NCBI GenBank assembly: GCA_018350325.1
Contig: JAEVLN010000002.1
Span: 2,568,295-2,632,294, forward strand
Source of the DNA: Globodera rostochiensis
Lineage: Eukaryota; Nematoda; Chromadorea; Rhabditida; Heteroderidae
Direction: 5' to 3'
Length of the DNA stretch: 64,000 nucleotides
The position numbers and the translations under genes were made by a program. The notes beneath the pieces are model-generated. The model was not told the origin of the DNA and made no database searches. It saw only the letters and a program-made list of their open reading frames with translations. Shown piece after piece: positions 1 through 12,078 of this stretch (its first letter is position 1; every line of letters begins with the position of its first letter).

Positions 1-19
1 CTTCCCCTCGGCTCCCCAA

Positions 20-598
20 TCACTTCGACGATTGGGATGTGGTGCGCTCGCGCTCCTTCTCCTTGCGCTTCTCCTCCCCGTTCACCGCGTTGTCCACAAT
101 GCGACGCGTGTCCCCCTCCGGGTGCGGATGTTTGTGCTCAACCTGCAAAAATGGCGGAGATTTCAAATCCATCATCCTAAATCTGCCCCCTCTCGTGTTG
201 TTTTGAACTTTCTGGAGGATCGACACTATACAAAAACGGTTACAAAAAATAACCAATTAAAGCAATTAGAGGGTGGTACCACAACCCCAAATCTAAACAA
301 TGTGCGTCCTAATTTGAGTGTAAAGCGTAGACCAGACCTGCTCGGACTTGGTGCGCTTGCCCTGGTTGCTTTTGATGACTTCACCGTGCTCACCCCTAAA
401 ATAAAAAAATGAATACAAATCAAAAAACGAATGCATAATTTCTATTTTGAGTTATTTTGTACGCCCATGGCATCACTCGTTAGTGCCTTTAGAGTTGAAA
501 AACAACAAAACTTTTTTTGTCGAAAGGACCCCCTCCCCCCACCCCCAAATGCACCTCTCATACTCATCAGCGAGTTCAGCGGCGGATTGGTTGCTCAT
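20..598 (-). CDS. Small charged protein, 74 aa, unknown function
   Basis: Three exons (555..598, 338..395, 20..142) join in phase to 75 codons, with GTGCAT and GTCTGG donors and TTTTAG and TTGCAG acceptors. The product begins MSNQSAAELADEYERGEHG and ends in a Lys/Glu/Arg/Ser-rich tail (KRKEKERERTTSQSSK). There is no signal peptide, membrane segment or Cys pattern, and I do not recognise a family. It is the most downstream of four minus-strand genes, 426 bp below the SPK-like gene. The stop is only 20 bases from the window edge, so the 3' UTR is not visible. A protein this small and hydrophilic could be a chance model, but three exons joining in phase with an initiating ATG argue for a real gene. 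Confidence 0.55.
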
Positions 599-1024
599 CG
601 CGGTTATGTAAATTCTTTGATTGTGCTTAAGGGTTTTGTCTGTGATTGAAATTGGAGGTTAAATGTTAAAAAATGCGAGAAACAATTTCACAAATATACA
701 ACAACCGAGTAAAATGAACTCCGTAAAACATCGAAACGGTTTGTTCGAATTCACAAAATTTTATGTCAAAATAACTGCTTTAATCGACAAAAAAAAATAT
801 ACTTCGTATATAATTCAGGTGGAATCAAATAATAAACATAAATAGCATCTTGAGGGGAGAGTCCACTCAGACGGGACTCCATTAATTCACGTTTTTTGTT
901 TTTAACTGGAAAAATCATCGTCCGTCGGTCGATTAACAAGCCACGAAATTGCACGAGCTCCCTAAATAAAGAGGAAGAATTGAAATAAGTAAATTCGGTA
1001 AAGGAACTTTAATTTAAAACCTTA

Positions 1025-2485
1025 TCAAAAATCAATCAAAATTTTCACCTTCTCTTGTTCGCTCCCGACAAAAGGATGCACAAAGGTTGTCAAATCCATC
1101 CGACCCTTAAGAAATTCCACGGACCCTTTAAGAAAGTGTTGCTTCAACTTGGCCACGTCTGACTGTGGCGGGTTTGTCTGAAAAACTGTTTGTAAGCCGG
1201 CGATTAAAGTTTTGATTCTCGACTTCAATTCGATAAACATTTTCAAACCACGAGGAAGAACAAAGATTATCACCTTTGCTGCAGCAACTTCGCTGGTCGA
1301 TTGACAGGAAATGGGAGTTGGCGTAGGGGGCTCAAGTTGAGGCAATACAGTTGACCGTCTGTCTTCCCGATACTAAATTTTATATATTTACCAAATGCAA
1401 AATGATGCATGCGAATATAAATGAACATCTGGTCATCGACTTTCAAATAGCCGAAAACAAATTCATCAAATGTCTCTCACCTGTTCAAGTTCTTCCTGTT
1501 CCAGCTGCTGCGGAGTGCTGCGCGCCAATGGTTTGTCGCCGGACCCAAAAACTGTATTGTTGGTGGTAGTGGTATGCAAATCGTTCCGTTTAGGCGGACG
1601 GGGTGGCGGAGGACGGCTGAGCAGTGCAGATTTGCTAATCCAACCCGCTTTGCCGTTGCTGCTACTACTGTTGTTGCCGCTGTTGAGGCCTCTGTTGGCA
1701 CTGGTGCCGACCAAATTGGAAGACGCGCGTGGCGGCTGACGACGAGGCGGACAGTTCTCTTCCCCACTCTCTTCACCAAAGCTGTCCGCAACAACGGAAT
1801 TCGTTTCCTCTTTTATGTACAGTTCGGGCTCGGCATCAGCGTCGTCAGCAGATCGAAGAATGGTCGCCTCCTGCTCCAGTGTTGGATAGATGACCACAAC
1901 GGACTGGACTAAATTTGTTGGACGTTATTGACAAATAAAATGTTATTTTCAGTCACAATCAATTTCTTGCTATATCGATCACATTTATTTTCATCAACTC
2001 ACTTTCAACTCGCGCATGCAAAAATGTCCCGTCCTGTTCAGTCTCGATTTCGCAATTATGAAGGTCCTCAAGCCTTGGTGCAAAAAATGTCAACAAACAA
2101 AAAGTTGGCTCACTCACTCCTCACGCTGTGCCGCGGTGAATTGGGCTCGGAAAAAGCGAAAAAGCAAAAACAAGTCCTCTCTGGGCACTGCGGCATGGTT
2201 AATGCGCGGCAACATGTATTTGCGAAAGCTTAATGTCAAATTGTGTACCCACCAATTCCGAAATTACACAATTCAAAGAACTCACTGTGACTCGAGCCCG
2301 TACATTTTCCTCGTAGTCTTCTCCTCCTGCTCGTACAGCTCCCACAACACTTGTCGTCGCGTAAGCGCGTCCGGGTTCTGCGCCTTCAACTCGCGCAGAA
2401 AAAAATGCCACATTTTCCGCTCCTCGAGTTGGGTGTAGCGGTATCTTTTCTTTTTGTTGAAGCCAACAACTCCTTCATTAGCCAT
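1025..2485 (-). CDS. SPK/SANT-like domain protein, 359 aa
   Basis: Exons 2286..2485, 2125..2228, 1481..1908 and 1025..1372 give 360 codons with phases agreeing at every junction. Residues 1-100 form a compact helical domain with conserved aromatics (YRYTQLEERKMWHFFLREL, then FRKYMLPRI and FLLFRFFRAQF). The pattern resembles the nematode-expanded SPK domain, found in chromatin-associated proteins; a Rap1/Myb-type SANT fold is the alternative. The middle is disordered and acidic to Ser/Asn/Pro-rich (LLSRPPPPRPPKRND). The last ~110 residues return to a predicted helical region (KMFIELKSRIKTLIAGLQ). There is no signal peptide, and a nuclear role is inferred from the domain only. It lies 353 bp downstream of glutathione synthetase on the same strand. 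The exon 2 donor (AGC|GTGAGG) was chosen over a nearby GTGAGTG because only it keeps phase with exon 3. Confidence 0.7.
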
Positions 2486-2838
2486 TTTTGCTGTTATCAA
2501 AAATGAAAAAATCATTGAAGTAAATTGTCATAGAACAAGCAAATAAATATTCGTCTAATTTTGACGATATTAAATAATACATAAGAATAGGCCTAGAAAA
2601 TTCTTAGATAAATCAAAAATAAAAAAATCACAGAATGAAGTGGAATGGGATCAATATTTTAATTATTTTCATAAAAGGCAATTACCAATTGGTTAAGCAC
2701 TAATGGTACAACAACAAGTTAACTCAACTTGGGAAAAAGAGTGTAAAGACAAAAATCGGAGTAACAAATAGTTGTTAATTATCAAACTATAAACTGTTAC
2801 AAAAAAAGAAAGGAATTTTTTGGGGTTCCATGGCCGTT

Positions 2839-5353
2839 CTAAAACAGGTAGGGTGTGTCGATCACTGCGGCGCCAACCGCCACACCGCCCTCGTTGACGT
2901 GCTCAGATTTTGTACGCAAAATGTGACCATGCGCATGGTTATGGCACACGCTGAGCCCTTGCCCATCACCCACCAGACACCCGTAGATGCCCAACTCGCT
3001 GACCACGTTGACCAGCTGTGACGGTTGGAAGGGCCGGACCAGATAGTTCTGAAGTTACCAAGTGACCATTCTCAATACAAAATGCCTTCAATTTAAAAAA
3101 ACGCACCTTTACTACCAATGGCCGTATCTTTTCCATCAAAATGTGGGCGGCCCTTTCATGTGAAGTAAATGCGCGCAATTTGGTCACTATTTCCTCGCCA
3201 AAATAATTACCACCGCCACCCTCCAGCTGAGGTTTCAACACATAACGGTCCGGATTGGCAATGGCATCCTATAAAATAAACATAAAACAATTTTAATGAC
3301 ACATTTGTCAAAGAGGGGGTACACTGATCCTCTAACCAATCGTTAAGATTTTAGAAAAGTTTCCCGTAAAGACAACCCAAGTGTGCTCAATAAATGTGTG
3401 TAGTTCACCTGTATGACCCTGTTTGTGGCATCATCATCACGCTCCAATCCCCACATTCCGGCGAAAACATGCCGAATTGCAGCCACCGTTGCAGCATCGT
3501 TTGGCTCCTTGAAAAAGCGTTCCACAGCACCGGGTGTGTCGAGGACCTGAAAAACTTACGCATGACAAACAAAAGGGCAAAAAATGCAAAAGAACCTGTT
3601 GAACCTTCTTCGTGTTCGCCACTTGAAGGCCAATCCATGGGCATTTCTAAAAAATGTGTTAAATAGTTAGATCTTTGTTTTATTTTACAATGGCCGTCGA
3701 CCGTTCAATAGTCCGTCTCGCCTCCCATTCCGTTTGGGTCGGATAGTCTTCTGGCGCGTAACCGGCTCTAAAGTAGACGACTGCAACCGCGCGGGAGTCC
3801 AAGCGAAGTGTAAAATCATTTGTGTCGAGCTTTAGTCTAAAAAAATGTGTTTATTTCTAAACAAACTTCCTAAACGGCTCTGTCCGAGCATTTTGTAAAA
3901 AAAGGATCTTTCAAAATAACGATTTGATGATTTTTTTGACATATTCCACCAACGTTTCTGCCAACGTCTCCCCTCCCCCATTTTGTTAACCGCCCACCTT
4001 TCAGCGCATTGTGTCAGTGTGAGACGTACAATTTTCATTTGTCCCGTCGATTTTAGCTCCAATTCGTATTCCACAAAGCGTTGATCGAACTGATTCTGGT
4101 TCACATCGCCCACAACGACCAAAAGCAACGCACTGGGATCGCCGAAGGTTTTTACAAACTGACACCTGCGATTAAAATTAAAATTGCTAAATTTGTGCAA
4201 TAGACCATGCGATGTAAATGCCTTCCGTCAATGTGTCAATCGGTCGATTTTCCGGCAGAACAGTGCCGCCAATTGATGGCACTTTGCCCGCTTTTTGCAG
4301 CATGCGACGGTGGAGCACAGTGGCATGCTGGGCTAACCCGCCCATGCTGACAGCAATGTTGTTCACCTCAATCTAAGTAGAAAATACATAACCAATCGTC
4401 TAGACAAAGCCCTTCTCCATAAAAATTGAATAGGACTGTTTGTTTGGTTCTGAAGAAACAGTAGTTTGAAACATGAACATGGGCGGACCTGCTTGAGTTC
4501 GAACTTTTGCTGCCTTCCGGCTTCATCTCCAACATCGGTTGATGCCACATGACACATATAATCCTAAATTTAAAATTACACACATCAACAATCAAATCCC
4601 AAAATGGAGTGTTAACTCATTTGCCGTCCAACGTCTATTGAAAATAAGAAATCCATTTTTAACTGTCCCCATCAAATTGCTCACAGACCGCTCGTTGGGT
4701 GAGCAAGGTAACGGTTTGTTTGACGCCCTCCCTGTGCACATCCACCAAAATGTCCATCATATTGCGGGTGAACGCATCCGATGGGATCACGTGCCGATGA
4801 GCCTCCGTCAGAAAGTCCAGATCCCACGAGGCGCGAAAATACAGCAAATTCAATGCCTGACAGACAACCAAAACAATTAATTTTGTTCATTTAATTCGAT
4901 GATTTCTTTTTGTCTAATCCATTTTGCGCAAAGTTTCTTTAGTTTCGAGCAACAAAAAAAACCTTTTGGACTGCCAACGCTTCATCGAAAAGTCCGCGCG
5001 GGAATGGCGATGGGAAAAGCGCAAATGGCGCCGCTTGGCAGACATCGCTCCTTTAAAATTAACATAACACGCAAATTAGAAAAAGATTCAAGAGTACATA
5101 GGTAAAGCTTTTTAAATTTGTTTCAAAAATTTGATTTTTTGAGAGGATAAAAAGAGCGCACAGATACGCCTTCTAACAACCGGTCTTTGTGGTCGGCGGT
5201 CCGCAACACTAGGCCAAAACAGTGGGCCCAGTCTAGCGCATCTTCCACTAATAAACTCAATTGTTGTCGATGGTTGTCGTCATTTTCGTTCATTTCCACC
5301 ACATCGGCCACATAATTCGGCGTGACTACGCCAGTGTTTGTCGAAGGTGACAT
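2839..5353 (-). CDS. gss-1: Glutathione synthetase (eukaryotic GSS), 515 aa
   Basis: Catalyses ATP-dependent addition of glycine to gamma-glutamylcysteine, the last step of glutathione synthesis, in the cytosol. Eleven exons (5181..5353, 4963..5050, 4689..4856, 4489..4563, 4206..4372, 3998..4165, 3689..3836, 3596..3646, 3409..3546, 3107..3268, 2839..3048) splice to 516 codons, close to the 474-aa human enzyme. Family landmarks in order: [66 protein letters not shown], the Gly-rich ATP loop [32 protein letters not shown] and the C-terminal ILRTKSEH...GGVAVG. There is no signal peptide, so it looks like the housekeeping enzyme. Cyst nematodes are known to have secreted GSS-like effectors derived from such a gene; this copy lacks their secretion signal. 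Neighbours on both sides share its strand (possible operon). Confidence 0.96.
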
Positions 5354-5890
5354 TTGTGAAAAATAAAAACTAAAAAAATAAAATGATGGATGGGAGGACG
5401 ACCAGCGAGAAATTGTATAAGGAAAAAGGACAAGTGAGCCGAAAAAGACTATCGATTTATTGTATTTGTTCTTAAAACAGTTCGTAAAATCATAAATGGG
5501 TTCAAGAAATTTACATTTTTGCAACCTCGCGCTAGAGAAACTCGCAAAGATATTTGACACTACGAAAACAGGGAAATGCCCTAATTTGTAAGTATAAAAA
5601 TTGTTTACATTTTAAATCCTGCTTTTACGTGGTATTTAAAAACACTTCGCCAAGGATTAATTTCGAACAAGCCTTAAAAAAGCATTTCAAATTTTCATAG
5701 GAACCCTGCTGATTTACTCCATATCAAAGCTTAATTTTTATATTTACAACACGTAATTTTTAAAAATCTCTTGGGTAAGTAGGTAATTTATATCCCTCGG
5801 CTAAATATGACGAAATCAATAAGAAAAGCAGTTTAAGCAATAAGATAAATTAAAGCAATCATCTGATCCCAATTATACAATACAAGACTG

Positions 5891-6673
5891 TTACTGCATA
5901 TCAATGAGGTTGAGCTTATTCTTCTTTGCTTTGAGCCTGAAAATGCATTAATTTACAATTATTAAAACGCACAATCCTTGGAATAGTCGATCAGAAATAA
6001 TTTGTTTTTTTGCCAGGATATGTAGTTTAAAATTTTTGTTTCTACAGCGATAAAAATTAACGCAATATGCCCAAAACCCATTTGCCTGGTTCGCATCTCC
6101 TGCAATTCGTTTGCATATTCCCTCAAGATTTCCTGCAACATCATTTTGTTATTCTCGACATCATCTGGCACACGAAACAATTCCTGGTCTAAAACAAAGT
6201 TTGGCCATTAATCGAACAATTGTTGCGTCGTTTACTTTGATCCAGCGAAGAAAGGATGGCCCCCTGCTTCTCTTTGCTTTGCTGAACCAACTCCAAACGA
6301 CGTTTCTTCAAAGCGTCCAGCAAAGACTCAGCTTTCTTCAGAGCTTTCATTTCGGACTCAATGGAACTTTGTAGACCTGGATGGAGAAATTAATGAAAAT
6401 TCCAAAAATGATATAAATTTCACCTTCATTCCTAAGCGATACGTTTGTTTCGTCGATTATCGCTTTTTCGGATTGTGCAACCTTCTCCCAAAGTTTCAAC
6501 AATGGACCAAACGGCATCTTAAAGTTAACATTAAAAAATGGAATAAAACATTTGAAATCGACTTTGTTTTCCTCCTCATGTATCTGTTTGAAAACTTGGT
6601 CGAATGCTTCATCAATGTTCTGGTCATCCTCAAACAAAGCATTAGAATCGTTGCTGAACACTTTATTCATCAT
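5891..6673 (-). CDS. Coiled-coil protein, 164 aa, unknown
   Basis: Five exons (6563..6673, 6424..6517, 6236..6376, 6086..6188, 5891..5936) give 165 codons. The acidic N-terminus (MMNKVFSNDSNALFEDDQN) is followed by long heptad-like helices (IESEMKALKKAESLLDALKK, EILREYANELQEMRTR) and a basic tail ending in DMQ. The composition suits a small subunit of a coiled-coil complex (kinetochore, BLOC or THO type), but I cannot assign one. Two splice oddities: the first intron is exactly 45 nt and stop-free in frame, so its removal is inferred from its AT-rich content; the last intron uses a GC donor (AG|GCAAAT), which alone restores phase to the final exon. It is the most upstream gene of the minus-strand cluster and is divergent from pICln, whose ATG is 500 bp away. 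Confidence 0.6.
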
Positions 6674-7173
6674 TAGCTTAAGAGAATATTGCAGTAAAAT
6701 CTGATAATTTGGCCCGGAACTATCTTTCGGGACAAAAAGCGGGGCCTGGGAATCCGAATTTTCTCAGCTCAATCATTTTTTAGCGGGGCGGTGGTGTTTA
6801 CGGCGGGCGCCGTCAGTTAAATCTTGAGCGAAATTTTTATGGAATTTAAGACAAACACAAAAATCGGATCGAGTATGAGTTGGTTTGTTAAAAAACTTGT
6901 ATTAATTAGGGAAGATTGGACCGGCGCCTATATTTTCTAGAAAAATTTCATTTTAATATTTTGAATTCAAAAAAGCTTGATTTGGCGTTTTGCACTGATC
7001 ATTTCAAATTAGGTCAAGTAAGATCCGACTTTGGGGGTTTATTTTTAAGCCGGATACTCCCGGCGTGTAGCCCGTAAAAAGCTGATTTGTTTATAGATTC
7101 ATTCGTATGTCACTACTTTCGTGATGCTTTAGAGCAAAACTTTTTTAATAAAGCTAAAATAGCCTTAAGCAAG
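6674..7173. promoter_or_regulatory. Shared divergent promoter region
   Basis: This 500-bp gap separates the ATGs of the coiled-coil gene (minus) and pICln (plus), so it should hold both start regions. It contains a GC-rich island near 6780-6825 (with GGCGGGCGCCGTC) inside otherwise AT-rich DNA. No motif is specific enough to name. Confidence 0.4.
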
Positions 7174-8627
7174 ATGCTTACACTTCAAGAATTGGAGCCG
7201 CCAACAAATGCCGTGATGGAGACAGAGGACCATGTAGTCGCTCACTGGGAAAGTCGCTGCCTTGGCCAAGGCACTTTGTATTTGGCAGAGAGGTTATAAA
7301 GGCATGGCTGGCAATAGCATAACTATTTTTTTACGAATTAATCATTAAATTTAAATCTTAGAATAAGACGAATGAATACACAATAATTTATTTTCAACCG
7401 AAATGTCCCCACCCTTGACAATTTGGATTTAGAGAATTGCTTTGGATAAGTCCCGGCACAAAAAAGGGCTTTCGGCTTCCCATCCCGTCGGTTGTTGTCC
7501 ATGCAGCTTCTGGTGCCAACGAGGACTTCCCGGAGCCTTGCCTCTTTCTGATGATCGACTACTCGAAGACAGGTTCTGATAATTTATGGTTGGTCAAGTG
7601 GCAATTCACTTTTAAAAGTCGCCAAATTTAATTTCCTTGCCTCCACAAAAAGAATACTTCATCGTTCCCATAGGCATCAAATTGCAAAAAAAAAGTCTCC
7701 CAAAGTAGAGCCTTCGCAAATTGGAGAGGCCCGGTACTGCCAGTTTTTTTTAAAGATGTGCAACTTACTGATTTGAAAATTCCTCCTTTAAATTAAGACA
7801 TTGAATACGTTCCTACGGAGAGTGATGACATCGACGAGGAGGATAACGAAGAAATTGAGGTGAAAACCGCGTCGGTTCGACTCGTTCCCTCAAATGCATT
7901 GCGAAGTAAATCATAATTATTGAAGTTTCTTATTGTGGAGTAAAACTATTTTTAGTTTCGGATCTTTTTTCTACACTGAACAAGTGCCAGGAAATGAACC
8001 CGGAGCTTGAAGAACAGATGTCAGGTTACTGATACATTTCTTTTTTTTATTTTTTTTTTGTTTTAAACATTTTTTGATTACTTTTAGACGACAGTCTTTT
8101 TGGGGATGGCGACTGCGACGGTGAAGGCGAATTGGCCCAAAATGGGAGCAGCGGACACATTCATGACGAAGATGATCCTTCTGCTGCTGAAGTGCATGAA
8201 TGGTGAGTAAAATCAGTCGTCGATCAAACATGTTCAAACCTGACATTGTCGGAGTCAAACTTTTCCCCTTTTTTTGACCCAGGAAATTCTGATAGCCCAA
8301 AAAGCAGACGGAATAAAACAAAACGGCACCACCTTATTCATTTTCTGATCACATTTCCAGGTTCTCCATGGACAATCGTTCTGATGAGTAAGTTTTTTGT
8401 TTGTTTTACTGCAGAGCGCCTTCAAAACAAGAAAAAAGTGAAATGTTTTTATTTTTTTTATAAGTTGTTTTTTAGGGTGCGCCTCAGTGCAGAGGGACGG
8501 GCAAATTTGGTAATGACATATAAATAAAATTCAGCGAATTAAAAAAAAAATTCAGGAGCGAATTGTTGGTTCGTTAAACGATGCACCAGACACTTCTGGT
8601 TTGTTAAAGCTGACTTCGGAAATTTAA
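7174..8627 (+). CDS. icln-1: Methylosome subunit pICln (CLNS1A homologue), 227 aa
   Basis: pICln is the PH-like chaperone that recruits Sm proteins to the PRMT5 methylosome for snRNP assembly; it has also been described as a chloride-conductance regulator. Eight exons (7174..7292, 7433..7572, 7798..7905, 7956..8024, 8088..8202, 8361..8387, 8476..8509, 8556..8627) give 228 codons, near the 237 aa of the human protein. Signatures: HWESRCLGQGTLYLAER (human family WESRNLGSGTLYIAE), FRLPIPSVVVHAAS, CLFLMIDY, a first acidic loop (ESDDIDEEDNEEIEV), VRLVPSNALR, a second acidic segment (DGDCDGEGE, HDEDDPS) and the C-terminal VRLSAEGRANLERI. All introns are GT-AG. In-frame codons upstream of 7174 look like leader sequence, so the first Met preceding TLQELEPP was taken as the start. 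Confidence 0.93.
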
Positions 8628-8770
8628 TCGGGTTTTAAAATTGGGGAAACGGTTTTTGCATGACAAAAATACTGGAAATAAGACGACGCCCATTTTTAAT
8701 GAAATTTGAGAGAAAAAAAACAAGAGGGGGGACCCTATTGTTTTACTCTTTTACAACTTTTTGATCAATT

Positions 8771-8833
8771 TTCTTAACAAATTGCGATCAAAAAGCAAAA
8801 AAATTTCCCGGCGGCGCCTATCGGCACCGCCGG
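8771..8833. repeat. GC-rich hairpin repeat, intergenic copy
   Basis: TTTTCTTAACAAA, an A-rich spacer, then GGCGGCGCCTATCGGCACCG ending in CCGGGCC. It is the counterpart of 18501-18576; shorter relatives of the hairpin lie at 9325-9355 and 32155-32195. Confidence 0.7.
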
Positions 8834-9809
8834 GCCGCTCCTGGCGCTCAGATGGATCAATTCCCTCCTCCGAAATTTTTTTTTTCTAACTACGTCCCTG
8901 GTAAAAAGCCGGTCCGGGTGGCACAGAGACCGGACCTTGGATTAGTTTTGAATTTACCGATATTGAAACAAAATAATTTTGAATTAAATGCTATTCAGAT
9001 GAAAACGCTTCGCCGGATCAGAAGCCAACTGATCAGGAACAGATGGAAGAGAATTGAGTTTTAATTGATTGGGGAGAGCGGTGTTGTCGTATCTCAAGAA
9101 TAAATCTAATATTAATGGAATTCTCTCATTTACCAATTGTCAATTACTGACGGAATAAAGCACAATTGGTTCCTTTGCCCGGAGGGGATGCCGGCCATGT
9201 TAATTCCACAAATTACAAAATTTTGATTTGAAAACTGAAAGCTTCGGTTCTGTTCGGTCGGTTTGAAACCGAAAATCAAATGAAACCGACAGCCTTACTC
9301 CTGACCAACAAAATTCGTAAATTTTCTCGGCTTGCGCCTATCGGCATTACCTACCCCTCTCACCAAGTTTCAAATTTTTTAAGAAACGCTCAGTAAAGCA
9401 AAAAAACTTTCCGAATCATCGTTGTCCATCGTGTTGCCATTAAAGATTTATTTTGTTTAGCATTAAAATGGAATTTCTGATCAAGGATTTTTCAAAATGT
9501 CCTGCTCCAGTTTTTGTAAATGTTCATTCCTCAAAATCTTTGCTCCGGGCGCTTAGAGCCCCTCGGCACTTATCGGGCCCCCGGGGCGGGACGATGGATG
9601 GTTAACGGCTTGGGCGCAACCCCCGCCGGTGTCCGTGCGTCAGCTGATGCTGTTGCACATTCGACGGGCTGAACATACGGCGGCGGCGGGGGGGGGGGGT
9701 GGGAAGAGCAAATTACGCGCCGCTATTGCGCAGCAAATCCACAGGAATATATTATTTTATTATTTATAAAAGTTGAGAGATAGTTAGTTCCCAGTGCATG
9801 AACGAATGA

Positions 9810-9842
9810 TCTGATCTGATCTGATCTAATCTGATCTGATCT
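9810..9842. repeat. (GATCT)n microsatellite
   Basis: Six to seven imperfect GATCT units in tandem (one is TAATCT), in intergenic DNA. Confidence 0.8.
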
Positions 9843-10220
9843 TAGCTCGGCTTGCCCAACTGACCAAACTCCGACGATCGTTCAAAAAAAGTAAAAGTTG
9901 GCGGAACTGTTCAGTCCGTTTCGTTCAATCTCAAAATTGAATTTACAATTTGTTGCTGTCGCGAAAGAGTGAGTGTTCAGTTTGATTTCCAATACTCCCC
10001 CCACAATTTGGACATTAATTTGCTTTTGTGTTCATTCAATTCTCAATTCCCTCCCACCGACCGATCTCACCGGCGGGTGTTTGTTTGAGATAATAATAAT
10101 AATAATGTGACAAACGCGGACCAGTGGGGGCGACGGAACATTTTCTTTTTCTGTAATTTTTAAAAATTTAAAATATTCCCACAATTTGATGAGCGTGTCC
10201 GGACAAGTCGGCTACGGACA

Positions 10221-10564
10221 ACTCGGCTACGGACGAAATTTTTTGTTACAACTTTTTTCAGACTACTCAAAATGATTAGCTTTCTTTTGTAATATTATTC
10301 AGCTCAACGAGAGCTTTCGAATGAGTAATTTCTTCTGATTCTGTTGGCTTGCAAAAAAGTTAGAACTTGAAAAGCAGTTCATCTCCTATAAACTCGCCCT
10401 TTCCTGTCCTAACTTTGGTTATGATCAAGCTAGCTAGTTGTAATTAGTATCAATCGAAAGCTCTCGTTGAGCTGAGTAATATTACAAAAGAAAGCTAAGC
10501 ATTTAGAGTAGTTTGAAAAAAGTTGTAACAAAAAAAAAGTCGCCAGTAGCCGCCGTAGCCGAGT
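10221..10564. repeat. Foldback inverted-repeat element (~345 bp)
   Basis: A left arm of about 100 bp (10221-10322) recurs inverted at 10452-10564. Shared blocks include CTCGGCTACGG, TTGTTACAACTTTTTTC, TTAGCTTTCTTTTGTAATAT and CAGCTCAACGAGAGCTTTCG. The spacer is about 130 bp. I could not define a target-site duplication, so whether it is a transposon or a simple inverted duplication is open. Confidence 0.75.
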
Positions 10565-12078
10565 CAGCACCACGCCTTTGATGAGATGGTCCCTTTTTAT
10601 ACTTTCCTCGACCATTTTTTGTGTAAAATCTATTTTTAAATCCCCCAAAGGCCAAGCTGAAGAATTTCCCCCCCCCCCCCCATTTTCCACCATCTGCCGC
10701 CCCCTCCCCCACGGCGATGAATAATGATGGGACGGGGCGTCGTGTTCATTCGTTGCTATTTCAAAACAAATGTAAATTTATGCCATTGCCCCTTAGCTTT
10801 TCCGTACAATTCTTTCATTCACAAAGATTTCGTTAAATTTTTAGAAAATGGCCTCCGCCCGCCAATAATAATTTTTTAATTGTTTTTTGTTTTTAAATTA
10901 CAGAATAAATTTAATTAATTATTGCAAAATAACGCGTTCCCAAATAAAGACGGGCTTGTAGTGAAAAGTGGGGGAGCATTCGATGTTTTTCCTCAAATTT
11001 CCGCAATTTTTTGGACGTCAAAATTTCATTTGATCACAAGGCGGGGGGGGGGGGGGAGAGTGATTATCGACGGGAAACCGGACCTTTGCCCCCGACCCAA
11101 CCACTGTTCCATCATTCCATTTTTTACTTAAAATTTTGCGGCTGATTACTCGGAGAAGTTTTTTGCTCAATATTTGGAGAATATTTCGTGTTTTAACAAA
11201 ATATTTTTTATAATTTTTAAATATTGACAATTTTGTTGTAAGGAGCCGACTTTGTGCTTTAAAATTCACAAAATTTCCGAATTTCTTTGTCAAATAAAAA
11301 GTAAATAAAACAAAAATTTACGAATGGATTTATTTATATTACTTTCACTTTAGCCACAGCGTTGGATTGCCTGCCAATGCCCAAAAGAGGCCTTAAAAAT
11401 TTTTTATGGCCAAATTTTATGATTCTTTCGAATGACCAAAGTTCAGTTCAAAATCTTTGCAATGCTTCAAATGTTCAAATATTCGTAATAAAATGCAAAA
11501 AGTGGTGAAAAGAAATAAAATATTTTAAAAAGTTAAATTAATCTTTCCTTTTTATTTAATTTCATATTTGGTTCAATTTCACCCAATTCTTCCACAAAAA
11601 TTGTTTTGATTGTCCATCGACAGCAAAGCATTTTCAAAAAATAACTCTTTTTAGTTTTGTAAAGTAAGAAAAGTCCATCTTTTTATCGCAAGTGGTTTTT
11701 CTGCTGATGGAATTGTTTTTTACAACGAGCGACGGAGAAAGTCCGTGCAAAGTGTGGAGAGTGTACAGACGAACATACAAAAAACAAAATATATTTTTTT
11801 GTTTCCCATAGAAAATTTTTTATTATTCGGTGACCGTCCGTGCGACCTTTCCACCAAAAGCGTTCGTTCGTTCGTTTGCTGGGAGGCAGAGGCATTGAAA
11901 ACGTTCCAAAAAATCCGTTGAATAATTTTATTTACTATTGTATGGCGGCGGGAGGAAAGTGAGTCGAGCGGACCGCCGAGCACACTAATCGGTGGGACAC
12001 AATCGAAATTAAAAAGAAAAACATTTGCATTTTTGGATCAATTTTTATGATTTTTTCGATTTTTAGATTCAAAAACGA

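Larger units (their letters stand above)
8628..12078. other. Gene-free stretch with repeats
   Basis: I see no coding exon on either strand. Contents: a GC-rich hairpin repeat (8771-8833) and a degenerate relative (9325-9355); a poly-G run near 9690; a GATCT-type simple repeat (9810-9842); a foldback inverted repeat (10221-10564); and C/G homopolymer runs near 10669 and 11042. The distal part presumably carries the promoter of the BTB-BACK gene. Confidence 0.6.

Noticed and set aside
32..412. 126-residue plus-strand frame with a signal-peptide-like start
   Set aside because: It overlaps, antisense, the phased exons of the 74-aa gene; the Leu-run is the complement of its Glu/Lys/Arg codons.
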